Origin: Saprospiraceae bacterium
Lineage (GTDB): Bacteria; Bacteroidota; Bacteroidia; Chitinophagales; Saprospiraceae
DNA: 64,000 nucleotides
Assembly (NCBI GenBank): GCA_016706365.1
Contig: JADJJU010000009.1
Span: forward strand, 1 to 64,000
Direction of reading: 5' to 3'
The translations under genes and the position numbers were made by a program. Positions within the stretch are counted from its first letter, which is position 1; each line of letters begins with the position of its first letter. Under the pieces are notes generated by a model that did not search any database, had not been told where the DNA came from, and saw only the letters and a list, made by a program, of their open reading frames with translations. Of the stretch, positions 38,340 to 47,239 are shown in pieces.

Positions 38340-38648
38340 GTAACTTATTGTTTGTATTATATGAACGCAATGAATGCTGCAAATATAGTCAAACAATTAT
38401 TTATACCTCAGGTGACTTAAATGTTTATGGCTTTAAGGTCTGGTAATGTAAGTATCAGGCGCTTCATAAAATATTGGATTTATAATTTAACCCCACTCAA
38501 AACAATACAGGTTATCATACTTTTAAAAATCATTTTAACATATTTTTAATTGCTGAATAATCTAAATTCGGTGATAAGTTGATACACTTATTTTATGTAT
38601 ATTCGTTTCCAGTCAGGTAGGATCAATTTATAAATCTTTGTGGGAAGA
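38340..38648. other. divergent promoter region, no gene
   Basis: About 300 A/T-rich bases lie between the divergent pdhC and transglutaminase-like genes. I see no repeat of the AACAGCC or hairpin type and no convincing full promoter pair. Confidence 0.4.
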
Positions 38649-39689
38649 ATGAAGTACATCTGTTTAATAATATTGATGCCTTTTTTGTCTTCGGGACAAT
38701 CCCAGGATAAAATGTGGGCATCGGTCATTGCGGATATCGATTTCAGCAAAGACACTGTTGAATCTGTTTTCAAATGGGTGACAAGTAATATCCGGTATGA
38801 TCAAAAAATGGTACCGGAGGATGGATTGTATACTTCCAAGATTAAATTGGTACAGGATGCATTGAAAACAGGGAAAGGAGTTTGTGAGCATTATGCTGAA
38901 TTATTTCATGGATTGATGCAATATCTTGGTTATGAAAGTATTGTAATCGGAGGATATGTGCGACAAAATGAAGTGATTAATTCTGAATTTGGCCACGTAT
39001 GGAATGCTGTTAAAGTGGATGATAAATGGTATTTATTTGATCCGACCTGGGCATCCGGATATACAGAAAATGGAAAATTTTATGTCTCATACACTGAAGA
39101 ATGGTACAAGGCGACCCCGCAGGATTTTATAAAAACTCATATGCCATTTGACCCGCTGTGGCAATTGCTCGACAGACCATATTCGCATGCTGATTTTATT
39201 TCCAATAAATTTACTACTAAACCTGAACTTAAATTCGACATTGAAAGTGATGTTTTGGCAGAAATATCGAAATCTGAACTTGACAGGCTGGCTTCACATA
39301 TAGAGCGGATTGAATATGCGGGTATGCCTAATAACCTCACAAAAAGAAGAGTCATGCGACTCAAGCAGGAACTTGATAACAGACGCTACAATGAACAACT
39401 AGACGTTCTCAATGCCAGGATTGATGAGATGAATGAGATTGTTGACGATTTCAACAATTATGTGGAAGCAAGGAATCAGGGCTTCAAACGAGGGAATTGG
39501 ACCCGAAGCAAGATTGAACAGAGGGCAGAATATATGTACAGTCGGGTTTCTGAGCTTTTAGCTTTTTCAGAATCGTTGCCGGTTTATGAAGGGAGTAAAA
39601 ATCAACCTTTCAATTCCTTTAAAACCAGTATTAACCGGATGTCCAAAGAAGTGACTAAAGTTTATCAGGAAGCCAAGAATATGAAGTAA
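38649..39689 (+). CDS. transglutaminase-like domain protein
   Basis: 346 residues from the ATG at 38649; a GTG 9 bases upstream is the alternative. Signal peptide MKYICLIILMPFLSSGQS. The transglutaminase/protease-like core (about 20-150) has a Cys-His-Asp triad visible as C in GKGVCEHYAELFHG, H in SEFGHVWNAVKVDD and D in WYLFDPTWASG. The C-terminal half (about 190-346) is helical and charged, coiled-coil-like. Similar proteins occur as periplasmic or surface thiol proteases or peptide-processing factors. The triad suggests an active enzyme, but the substrate is unknown. Convergent with the next gene, 6-base gap. Confidence 0.82.
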   Translation: MKYICLIILMPFLSSGQSQDKMWASVIADIDFSKDTVESVFKWVTSNIRYDQKMVPEDGLYTSKIKLVQDALKTGKGVCEHYAELFHGLMQYLGYESIVIGGYVRQNEVINSEFGHVWNAVKVDDKWYLFDPTWASGYTENGKFYVSYTEEWYKATPQDFIKTHMPFDPLWQLLDRPYSHADFISNKFTTKPELKFDIESDVLAEISKSELDRLASHIERIEYAGMPNNLTKRRVMRLKQELDNRRYNEQLDVLNARIDEMNEIVDDFNNYVEARNQGFKRGNWTRSKIEQRAEYMYSRVSELLAFSESLPVYEGSKNQPFNSFKTSINRMSKEVTKVYQEAKNMK

Positions 39690-39695
39690 CTGTCC

Positions 39696-40925
39696 CTATT
39701 CTGATTTATATACTTTGATGCTGTTTATTGAATTTTGACTGCACACTTTTAAAATATACATTCCCGGATTAAGCGAACCCTCTGAATTCCAGTTGAAGTA
39801 ATGTTTTCCTGCTTCCATCCATTTATCCCCAAGAATTAAGGACTGATTACCGGAAATAGAATGTAAAGCAATCGTATAATACGCAGGAATGCTGATTTCA
39901 ATTTCAATATTCAATTGATTATTAAATGGGTTTGGATATGTTTTAAAGTTTAATCCAAAGTTTTCAAAATCATCTACCCCAGTACTTGTTTCCAATTTCC
40001 ACAAACCGTTTTGAGTAGCATACCACATTTGATCCTTCCAAAATATCAAATCGAGACCAGCATTCAGAGGTGCTGAGAAATTATTCCAGCTTAGGCCATT
40101 ATCTGCGCTATAAAAAATTTTACTTGAACCGATAGACTTTGCCAGATGGGCGTAAATAATCTCATCATGGTAAATGAGCCGTGCCTGGCCGATAAAACCT
40201 GTCTGTAAATTTAGTTGAACCCAGTTCTGGCCTTCATCAGTGGATGCATATAATCCAGAATTACCGGCGGCTATCCATGTATTATCCACTTTTGCGACAG
40301 CAAGTAAGGCACTGGGTGAACCATTGAAGATGGCAAATTGGATTTCGGACCAATGATTTTCCTGATCTTTATTTAAATACAGGGTAGCATTGGAACCCAC
40401 TCCGGCTACAAGTGTTCCACCGATATTTGTAATACTTTCTGTGTTTTGCCAGTGGACGCCTGAGGAAAAAGCTTTCCAGCCCAGGTTCATTTTCAAATTT
40501 TTTACAAATATGCTTTCACCTATAGTTCCCACATAGATGCTGTCACCCCGAATTGTTCCACCTATAATATGGGTAAAACTAAGCCCCTGATTGAAATCTT
40601 CCCAGCTTTGACCTTCATCTATACTTTTGAAAATTCCCTTCGATTCATCGGTAACAAATATGATGTTGTCATAAATTAAAATATCTGAAATGTATTGTAA
40701 ATCAGGGTGTATAATCTCAGTGCTGTCCCATTCAGTCGAATTTTCTGATATGAAATACAATTTATTTGTCCCTGCTACCCACAGTCTGTTTTCATCTGCA
40801 GCGATTGCTGTCATCCATATCGATGGTAAGGATTCAACTTTCATCCAGGATTGAGCATTTGCCTTACTACAGAGCATGCCTTGAACTATAATTATTAATA
40901 AGATATGGAAGTATAGCTTTTTCAT
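39696..40925 (-). CDS. T9SS type A protein with YCF48/BNR-like beta-propeller
   Basis: 409 residues. Signal peptide MKKLYFHILLIIIVQGMLCSKANAQ is followed by about seven propeller-like repeats with the Asp-box-related pattern S.DEGQ.W (GIFKSIDEGQSWEDF, GLYASTDEGQNWVQL, IFYSADNGLSWNNF). The sorting tail FKTYPNPFNNQLNIEIE ... PGMYILKV ends the protein. Secreted or surface attached through T9SS. No catalytic signature; such propellers often mediate binding or act as glycosidase-like scaffolds. Confidence 0.83.
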   Translation of the reverse strand: MKKLYFHILLIIIVQGMLCSKANAQSWMKVESLPSIWMTAIAADENRLWVAGTNKLYFISENSTEWDSTEIIHPDLQYISDILIYDNIIFVTDESKGIFKSIDEGQSWEDFNQGLSFTHIIGGTIRGDSIYVGTIGESIFVKNLKMNLGWKAFSSGVHWQNTESITNIGGTLVAGVGSNATLYLNKDQENHWSEIQFAIFNGSPSALLAVAKVDNTWIAAGNSGLYASTDEGQNWVQLNLQTGFIGQARLIYHDEIIYAHLAKSIGSSKIFYSADNGLSWNNFSAPLNAGLDLIFWKDQMWYATQNGLWKLETSTGVDDFENFGLNFKTYPNPFNNQLNIEIEISIPAYYTIALHSISGNQSLILGDKWMEAGKHYFNWNSEGSLNPGMYILKVCSQNSINSIKVYKSE

Positions 40926-40979
40926 TATTAGCCGATTTCATCCGGATGGATAATTTGATATTATATTTTTTAAGGGTGT

Positions 40980-41013
40980 AAAAACAGGAAGCAGACTTAT
41001 CGCCTGCTTCCTG
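40980..41013 (-). terminator. rho-independent terminator of the lipocalin-like gene
   Basis: The perfect 10-bp stem CAGGAAGCAG (40985-40994) / CTGCTTCCTG (41004-41013) is followed on the minus strand by five T residues. It lies just after the stop codon at 41027. Confidence 0.85.
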
Positions 41014-41026
41014 ACCAATATTCAAA

Positions 41027-41446
41027 TCATTCTTTCTCCGCTTTGATAATTAGTGGTTTGCCATCCTGGGAGCTGACGAATACCATCTTATCATCTTTAA
41101 TGGTTACAGTACTGCTTATTATTTTGCTTTCAGTGGTCATTGTCACACTTTTGGTAATATCATTAACTGTGTAGTCGCCACTAATCACATCTGCATCACT
41201 ATCAGCAAAAACAACTGACTGTGTAAATTCCGTTTTTCCATTGGCAGTAGCTTTGTATTCAATATAAGCACTGTCAATGAGATTGCCCATGTATTCTGAA
41301 GTGTCAAGTTTGAAGGAAGTGAAATTCCACTTGCCTACAATTGTTTGATTCAGCGGTAGTTCGTCTACTTCTTTTTTGCAGGAACTTAAGACAAAAGTGC
41401 CCACTACTGCAGAGAATAGCGCAGCTATTAAAAACTTCGTTTTCAT
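41027..41446 (-). CDS. lipocalin-like lipoprotein
   Basis: 139 residues from the ATG at 41446 (MKTKFLIAALFSAVVGTFVL). A longer frame beginning upstream would bury the signal sequence. The lipobox SSC places the lipidated cysteine near residue 22. The mature part has the small lipocalin-like pattern IVGKWNFTSFKLDTSEY and alternating strands ending DGKPLIIKAEK. Bacteroidota carry many such lipoproteins of unknown ligand. Expected location is the outer membrane. Confidence 0.75.
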   Translation of the reverse strand: MKTKFLIAALFSAVVGTFVLSSCKKEVDELPLNQTIVGKWNFTSFKLDTSEYMGNLIDSAYIEYKATANGKTEFTQSVVFADSDADVISGDYTVNDITKSVTMTTESKIISSTVTIKDDKMVFVSSQDGKPLIIKAEKE

Positions 41447-41685
41447 AGTTTTTGGATTTAAATGAATAATTATTGAAATTTTTCCCGGCCTGAACCGACT
41501 ATTCAAAGGCTATATCTGGGGTATACTTTTGAAAATGAAGGAAAAATCTGCCTGAACAAATGGAGGACGATAGTTTGCAAACAGATGGTTGGCCAGCCCT
41601 CAAATTTTTTTTGATGGGAAGTGAATTTTACCTCAATTGGTATTGAAGTAAATGGAAAACTTAAGCGTGAAAAATGAAATTATAT

Positions 41686-42636
41686 TCAGGTTAACTGCTT
41701 GAAATACTTGTCCCTTTCGAAAGTATCAATATGCCTGCTTTTTTTGGATTCGTAGATATCAGCAATTCTGATAAGAATGCCGGTTTCTTCCACTGAACCA
41801 AATTCATTATTGATAGCTGTACCGAATGTCTTCATTGTAGGGGAGAGGTTCATATAAGTATTGATCAGGGGAGGTATGTTTTCTCCGCGAGCCCTCACAA
41901 ATGTATTGAGGACCTTATACCCTGCTTTATATTCAAGACCCAAAAACATCTGCTTATATTCTTTTGGATCATGTTTTAGCTCCAATCCTTTAATGGGTCT
42001 AACTAATACACTCTCATCCGGAAAATAATGGTGCATAAATGAAAGCAAAGCATTTCTTGCCTCCACATTGTAATGAGAATACATTGTAACCTTGCCAAAA
42101 AGATACTGAATATCCGGATTCAGTATTACCACTGCTCCAAGACCGTCCCAAAGATTATCCAGAGAGAACAATCCTTTTCGATTATTTTTTACGGGTTGAT
42201 ATTTAGGTTGGACAAATGATCTTCCAAGTTCAATTGTATGAGGTAAATATTCCGATTCGAAAGTTTCAGAAAAATCAAAAAGGTGGGCCGTAGACAGATT
42301 GTGCTCACCTGTTTCAGTATAACCTGCAAAGTCGCATCTTATTAGTCTGTATCCTGCAATAATTTCCTCTTCTACAGGATTCCATGCAATTAATTGGTCA
42401 TAACACCTTTCGCAGGTATCATTTTCATCAATGTCCAAAGAAAGTCCTGTTCCTCCACCGGCATCACGGAATGTGATTTCTCTCAGGCGACCGACTTCTC
42501 TCAATACATTAGGTGCATTATGGAAATTAACTAAATAAACAAGATTGGCTCCATTGTTGGTATGCCTGAGAAATCGCTCCTCAGTCAGCTCTTGTTTTAA
42601 AACTGCTCTATCTACCGGCTCAATGATTTGTTCCAT
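41686..42636 (-). CDS. GNAT-like N-acyltransferase, GlsB/OlsB-like amino-lipid synthase
   Basis: 316 residues, soluble. The central part has the OlsB/GlsB-like order: VYLVNFHNAPNVLREVGRLREITFRDAGGGTG, CYDQLIAWNPVEEEIIAGYRLI, and HTIELGRSFVQPKYQ. This fold transfers a 3-hydroxyacyl chain from ACP to the amino group of an amino acid (glycine in Bacteroides GlsB, ornithine in OlsB). The adjacent upstream gene is a PlsC-like acyltransferase, the GlsA/OlsA partner that adds the second acyl chain. The two genes are one base apart in the same direction. Glycine-lipid synthesis is the favoured role; the amino-acid substrate is inferred. Confidence 0.75.
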   Translation of the reverse strand: MEQIIEPVDRAVLKQELTEERFLRHTNNGANLVYLVNFHNAPNVLREVGRLREITFRDAGGGTGLSLDIDENDTCERCYDQLIAWNPVEEEIIAGYRLIRCDFAGYTETGEHNLSTAHLFDFSETFESEYLPHTIELGRSFVQPKYQPVKNNRKGLFSLDNLWDGLGAVVILNPDIQYLFGKVTMYSHYNVEARNALLSFMHHYFPDESVLVRPIKGLELKHDPKEYKQMFLGLEYKAGYKVLNTFVRARGENIPPLINTYMNLSPTMKTFGTAINNEFGSVEETGILIRIADIYESKKSRHIDTFERDKYFKQLT

Positions 42637-42637
42637 A

Positions 42638-43464
42638 CTAATGTCTTGGGGCTAAACTGTAAACCTGCTGTTTCATATATTCAGCCCATTCTTTTTCACT
42701 TTTTGAGCCGTCAAAATACTGGTAAGAAATGGGTTTTCCTATATGGATGCGTACTTTTTTACCTTTTTGATCAAACATCTCTCCGGGTAGATAAAACATT
42801 TCGATATTGGTTTTTATTCCAAGCCAGGTCCTGAAGCGTGCGAAATTGTAAAAGAAATTGGAATTTCTTCCTTCGATATATACGGGAATAATGTCCTTTT
42901 CATATTTTTTGGCTTTGCTTATGAAACTCTTTTTCCATTCAAGATCCATGATTCCATTTTTTGTTTCCTGGAAACAAGTCCAGCCGGAAAAACTAAAACT
43001 GCATCACTACCTCCATAAGTAGCTTCAATACCGGATTGACCTTCTCTCCTCTGGGCACCGTGTTTGTTGACAGGAACAAAGAGGTTTTCCAAATTCCTTA
43101 AATTCAAAAGGATATCATTGACCAGAAATTTAATGTCCTGCCTGTATTTTCCTAATACATGCATAAATACAATCCCATCCATACCACCAAGAGGGTGGTT
43201 TGCAGCAAAAATTACAGGCTGAGTTCGTGGAATGTTTTCTTCCCCTATGCATTCGACTTCGATGCCAAAATCTTCAATCACTTTTTCCAGGAACTCCAGA
43301 TTATGCAGATCGCCTCTCCGGGCCATAAAATCATTAATTGAATCTTCACGCAGAACACGTTTAATATAGCGTAGAATGAAGCGCGGCATCCATTTCAGGA
43401 GCCCTGGATTCTTCCTGCGAATCACATCCTCAATATCTATATATTTATCCTTTTTGAGGGACAT
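42638..43464 (-). CDS. PlsC-family acyltransferase (GlsA/OlsA-like), one frameshift
   Basis: The composite protein is about 275 residues. It carries the acyltransferase motif FAANHPLGGMDGIVF (the HP...D catalytic pair), a central FVPVNKHGAQRREGQ and the VFPAGLVSRKQK substrate-binding motif. The frame breaks at the homopolymer 42957-42962. Adding one base restores NGIMDLEWKKSFISKAKKY and the C-terminal IPVYIEGRNSNFFYNFARFRTWLG. It is predicted to O-acylate the hydroxyl of the N-acyl amino acid made by the next gene, completing a two-chain amino-lipid. Membrane-associated by hydrophobic segments. Break judged to be an indel error. Confidence 0.78.
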
Positions 43465-43862
43465 TCGGTGCAGCTGTTTTAGTTGTCAGCCGCAAAAATA
43501 CTATATCCACCTAAATTGAATAGATATAGCAGAAATCTAATTTCATAGACTTTGATTATCCTAAAGTATAAAATGGGGGCATCAATCAGAGAATAAGGAA
43601 CTTATGAACATAAATGACAGCACATAATAAACAATAATTTTTGCAAATATGGCTTGAGAAATGTTAAGAAAACTGTTCTTTAAGCTAAAATGGCTGTTTG
43701 TCTTCCCTGAATTTAAATCCGGGAAGTGTGCTTAATCCTTTAATATCAAGTTAAAATGGAGTACAAGTTTTAACATTTAATCAATTAAGTTGTACTATTG
43801 TGCTGAGTTTTATCGTCAATGATCAGCACAACAAATAAAAACACATTTATTAAATTTTGAAT
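43465..43862 (+). other. leader region with three inverted repeats upstream of the thioredoxin-like gene
   Basis: No gene seen in about 400 bases. Three hairpins precede the thioredoxin-like ATG: CTTCCC/GGGAAG (about 43701-43725), AGTACAA/TTGTACT (43760-43766 with 43790-43796), and a 9-bp TTGTGCTGA/TCAGCACAA (43798-43806 with 43823-43831). None has a T-run on the plus strand, so they are more likely operator-like or leader-RNA structures than terminators. One GGCTGTT is at 43692. Confidence 0.4.
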
Positions 43863-44373
43863 ATGACTACTTTAAAATACTTCATCAGTTTTGCCTGTTA
43901 TTGGCTTTCACATCCGTTACTTTTGCTCAGGAGGAAGCTAAAAGAAGAATATAAGGCAGAAAATCCAGGCTGGCTTGTTAATATTGACGAAGCCTGAAGT
44001 TTCCCAAAAAACTGGCAAGCCAATTCTCGCCAATTTTACCGGTAGCGATTGGTGTGGATGGTGTAAGAAGCTAACCGCAGCTGTTTTCAGTAAACCTGAA
44101 TTCATCGAATGGGCAGAGAAAAATGTCGTTCTTTTAGAATTGGACTTTCCGAGAAGAAAAACAGTACCTCAGGCAATTCAGCAACAAAATGCAGGCCTTC
44201 AACAGGCATTTAAAGTGACAGGTTATCCATCAGTTTGGGTTTTTCATTTAAATAAAGATGAAAAGAAAGCTTATCAAATAGATGCTTTGGGCAGGACTGG
44301 CTACAGACCTTCAGCAGAAGAATTTATACAGGATATTGAAAATATGAAAGCACAGAGAAAGCCTAAAGGCTAG
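43863..44373 (+). CDS. exported thioredoxin-like protein, four frameshifts in the N-terminal part
   Basis: The intact C-terminal part has the active site GSDWCGWCKKL (C-G-W-C), the region VTGYPSVWVF with cis-proline, and ends KAQRKPKG. Upstream, joining frames near 43894, 43940, 43993 and 44003 yields a signal peptide (MTTLKYFISF...LLLAFTSVTFAQ), then EEAKEEYKAENPGWLVNIDEA and KFSQKTGKPILANFTG, exactly what this family shows. The total is about 170 residues. It is probably a periplasmic disulfide reductase or a redox-active chaperone. Four indels within 110 bases, all restoring sensible protein, point to sequence error. Confidence 0.75.
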
Positions 44374-44396
44374 TTTCTGAAAAAAGATATTGCCAG

Positions 44397-44430
44397 CAAA
44401 AAAGCCACTTGGATTTCAAGTGGCTTTTTT
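44397..44430. terminator. bidirectional rho-independent terminator
   Basis: The perfect 11-bp stem AAAGCCACTTG (44401-44411) / CAAGTGGCTTT (44417-44427), with a 5-base loop, has T-runs on both strands. It serves the convergent thioredoxin-like (+) and DUF3078 (-) genes. Confidence 0.88.
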
Positions 44431-44448
44431 ATTGATCTTAAAGTTTAA

Positions 44449-45360
44449 TCATAGACTGTATGTCAAGCCTATGATAAAATACTGTTGTAATGTTTTGTCA
44501 GATCCATTAGCAATTGTTTCTTGCTTGTTGATTCTCAGTGCGTACTCTATTCCTATTCCAATTCCTTTGAATGCAGTGAATGAAATACCATTAGTCCAGG
44601 TATAGTTGGACAAGGCATCCAAATCTTTGTAACTTACGAATGCACTCAGATTAGATTTCCAGTTGAATCTTTCGGCTATTGTCCTGGTATATGTGGCTAG
44701 AATTTTGGTACCCAATGAAGATTGGTACATGTTTTCATCATCAGCAAAAATTATATTGTAGTTCAGAGGGTGAAAAACAACAATCAAATCATTTATAGGC
44801 GTCCAGGTAGCTCCCACTCCAAGATCCAGGTAACCTGGATTGTTGAAATTATTGAGAAGATTGGTTCTGTACTCCCCCAAACCCGAAATGGCAAATTTGG
44901 AATTTAATTTATAACCATAAAGTGAATTTATATTGAATATATCTGCTGTTTGTGAGAATTCTTTTTCTTCTTCCAAAGGCATGGTGTTATCTTTTATAAG
45001 TCTTTGCCAGCCAAGGTTTAAATTGAGAGAATTGTTCCAAAAATACTTTTCTTCATTCCGGTTGGCAAATGCATTGAAACTGCCCTGAATGGTAATGTTT
45101 CTGGAGTCAGGATTAGCAGCAGTAACCCAATTATTGAACCCTGTCAGATTTGCCCCAACGGTACCAAACAGTCCCTTTTTCCAGCCGTAATCCGGGAAAT
45201 CGGTTTGTATTTTGGTTTCAATTTCGGAAACTTGGGTCTTTAAAGCATTAATCTGAGTTTCCAGCTCTGTTTTTTGGGCAGTCAATTCCTCCTTAGTTTG
45301 AGCTGAAAGGCTTGCTGTTAATATACAGATGAGAGCTAAAAGTAAAAATTTGGTTTTCAT
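44449..45360 (-). CDS. DUF3078 domain outer-membrane protein
   Basis: 303 residues: signal peptide MKTKFLLLALICILTASLSAQ, a short coiled coil (about 22-55, heptad-like KEELTAQKTELETQINALKTQV), then a beta-barrel-like domain. The DUF3078 pattern is visible in WKKGLFGTVGANLTGFNNWV, WNNSLNLNLGWQ, DIFNINSLYGYKL and the terminal GIGIGIEYALRIN ... FIIGLTYSL. The family is common in Bacteroidota and its function is unknown. The barrel-like C-terminus suggests an outer-membrane location. Confidence 0.82.
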   Translation of the reverse strand: MKTKFLLLALICILTASLSAQTKEELTAQKTELETQINALKTQVSEIETKIQTDFPDYGWKKGLFGTVGANLTGFNNWVTAANPDSRNITIQGSFNAFANRNEEKYFWNNSLNLNLGWQRLIKDNTMPLEEEKEFSQTADIFNINSLYGYKLNSKFAISGLGEYRTNLLNNFNNPGYLDLGVGATWTPINDLIVVFHPLNYNIIFADDENMYQSSLGTKILATYTRTIAERFNWKSNLSAFVSYKDLDALSNYTWTNGISFTAFKGIGIGIEYALRINKQETIANGSDKTLQQYFIIGLTYSL

Positions 45361-45533
45361 AGTTGTTTGTTTTGTTTAATTATTTTCAAATAAGTGTCCA
45401 GGTGTTTTTTCATGTTATCATTTTCAATTTGATAAACTCTGCCTTTCAATTTTTGTTTGGATGAAATATATAAAAAAAACTGCAATTGAATTGTCTTGTG
45501 GGTTTGATTTAATCTTCCCGTATGAACTTTGAT

Positions 45534-45541
45534 TACATTTG
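45534..45541 (+). promoter_or_regulatory. candidate -7 element TACATTTG
   Basis: A perfect TAnnTTTG match lies 34 bases before the ATG at 45576. It would place transcription start downstream of the alternative ATG at 45522, supporting the later start for the TonB-C-like gene. Confidence 0.4.
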
Positions 45542-45575
45542 TAACAATCTTCGGCAACATGCATTATTTGATCCA

Positions 45576-46061
45576 ATGAAAAAAGCTAAAACAGACAAGA
45601 ACTTCCTCAATATGCCTGAGTATCCGGGTGGAATGACAGCAATGAAAGAATTCATCATGCAACACCTGAAGTTTCCGGAGGAGGCAAGCAAAAATAATAT
45701 TTTCGGACATGTGAGCGTCAAACTGACTATCAACCACAAAGGTGAGGTTATCCTGACCGAAGTGCTACAAGGTCTTGGCTATGGCTGCGATGCAGAAGCT
45801 AAAAGAGTGGCATCGCTGCTGAAATTCCATGTGGATAAGAACAGGGGAGTGAAGATTCGATTTTTTAAGACGATTCATTTCAACTTTCATCCACCTGCTC
45901 AAACAATTGCAGCAGCTCAAACAACTGCTCCTCTTCAAGCTAATGATTCTACTTCTTCCATGGAGCTGAATTATACGATTACTCCAGCGAAACCTGCTGA
46001 TAAGAAACCGGAAAAGCCGGTTGTCGCAACGTTTTCATATACTATAACGAGAGGAAACTAA
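45576..46061 (+). CDS. TonB C-terminal-like domain protein without membrane anchor
   Basis: 161 residues from the ATG at 45576. The TonB-C fold covers about residues 10-95: MPEYPGGMTAMKEFIMQHLKFP, GHVSVKLTINHKGEVILTEV and CDAEAKRVASLLKF. The C-terminal tail is Pro/Ala/Thr-rich (PAQTIAAAQTTAP, TPAKPADKKPEKP). There is no N-terminal membrane anchor or signal peptide in either start choice, so it cannot act as a canonical energy transducer. It may be a partner-binding version like those fused to M56 peptidases or secreted proteins. Function uncertain. Confidence 0.7.
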   Translation: MKKAKTDKNFLNMPEYPGGMTAMKEFIMQHLKFPEEASKNNIFGHVSVKLTINHKGEVILTEVLQGLGYGCDAEAKRVASLLKFHVDKNRGVKIRFFKTIHFNFHPPAQTIAAAQTTAPLQANDSTSSMELNYTITPAKPADKKPEKPVVATFSYTITRGN

Positions 46062-46198
46062 AGAAATTGACGCTGTTGTCGGTTAACAATCCGATTTTTT
46101 CACATGTTTCGAATTTGCATTTTCCTTTGAAGGCTCAAACGTTGCATTCAAGGTATCTACAACAACTGGTAACGAGGCTGTATTTTCAAATACGATTT

Positions 46199-46290
46199 AA
46201 TTTGCTGTTATACCGGCTGTTCCTAAACTTCTAAACTCTTTATCTCCTCAACTTTTCGGCTGTTTAAGATTAACTGATTTCCCAAATAAC
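46199..46290. repeat. GGCTGTT-punctuated intergenic repeat
   Basis: GGCTGTT at 46215 and 46258 bracket a CTAAACTTCTAAACTC word segment nearly identical to one at about 29747-29770. It occupies the convergent gap between the TonB-C-like gene and the TIM-barrel gene; no terminator is apparent. Confidence 0.55.
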
Positions 46291-46299
46291 CGATTACCT

Positions 46300-47196
46300 C
46301 TACCCCAGCTTCAATTGCTTCATATATGCTGCATTCTCTACTGCGGCTTCAATAGGAGTGACGTCTACGAATTTTTCCTGCTCAATGATAAGATATTCGG
46401 TGCCGATTTTTTTTGCAGTATTCAATAGGGCAGGGAAGTCAAGTTTTCCGGTTCCAAGTTGAGTAGATCCAATGTCCTCAGTTTTTTCTTCCATGTCCTT
46501 GACATGCACCAATGGCCATCTGCCCGGATATTTATTCAGCCATTCTGTAGGGTCTTGTTCTGCGAGGGCAACCCAGTAAATATCCATTTCAAAATATACT
46601 TTGTCCTTGTCGGTTCTATCCATCATCAATTTTTGAGGAAGTACACCTTCTACCGGGCGGAAAGAATAATCGTGATTGTGATAAGCAAACCGTAGACCCG
46701 ATGCAGAACAAATTTCAGCGCATTTATTGAATTTATCAACATGTTCTTTATAATAATCCAGGGAATCATTCGCTCCAATATGGGGGCATATCAGATATTC
46801 CAATCCTGCTTCGGCAGCTTCTGTAACTTTCTTCTCAAAATTCTCATTAATATTGCAATGGGCAGCAACAGCTCTCAGCCCCAAATCTCCAAGGTATGTT
46901 TTGTATTCGGCAGGAGTCAAGCCCCAAAAAATGCCTTGAGCACCTTCAAAAGTTTCAATCTGAGTATATCCTGCAGCTGATAGTTTTTTATAGACATCTT
47001 TTGGGTCTATAGCCATATCTTCTTTAACGCTCCACAATTGTATGCCAAATGGATGATGGGCTAGTTTTTCTTCTTCCTTATTTACTTCCGGTTCAGTGCA
47101 AGCGGACCAATTTGAACTCAAACCTGCCAACCAGATACCGGTACCAGCCAGGCCTGCCTGATGAATAAATTTACGACGGTTATGGAAGGCTGACAT
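46300..47196 (-). CDS. sugar phosphate isomerase/epimerase (AP2Ec TIM barrel), Tat-type leader
   Basis: 298 residues. The twin-arginine leader NRRKFIHQAGLAGTGIWLAG suggests export to the periplasm. Next comes a xylose-isomerase-like TIM barrel with metal-ligand candidates: E in YTQIETFEG, H/N/H in FAYHNHDYSF, E/D in VYFEMDIYW, H in LVHVKDME and E in YLIIEQEKF. Such proteins isomerise, epimerise or eliminate on oxidised sugars. Neighbouring genes encode two sugar dehydrogenases and a 3-keto-disaccharide hydrolase, so it probably acts on a 3-keto sugar or glycoside in the periplasm. Last gene of the minus-strand sugar cluster. Confidence 0.82.
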   Translation of the reverse strand: MSAFHNRRKFIHQAGLAGTGIWLAGLSSNWSACTEPEVNKEEEKLAHHPFGIQLWSVKEDMAIDPKDVYKKLSAAGYTQIETFEGAQGIFWGLTPAEYKTYLGDLGLRAVAAHCNINENFEKKVTEAAEAGLEYLICPHIGANDSLDYYKEHVDKFNKCAEICSASGLRFAYHNHDYSFRPVEGVLPQKLMMDRTDKDKVYFEMDIYWVALAEQDPTEWLNKYPGRWPLVHVKDMEEKTEDIGSTQLGTGKLDFPALLNTAKKIGTEYLIIEQEKFVDVTPIEAAVENAAYMKQLKLG

Positions 47197-47239
47197 ATTG
47201 AAGATTTATTAGAATGAAGAATTGAAAAAAGATTGATAA

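Noticed and set aside
45357..45560. 67-residue minus-strand frame upstream of the DUF3078 gene
   Set aside because: Overlaps the promoter regions of two divergent genes, has biased A/T composition and no recognisable family.
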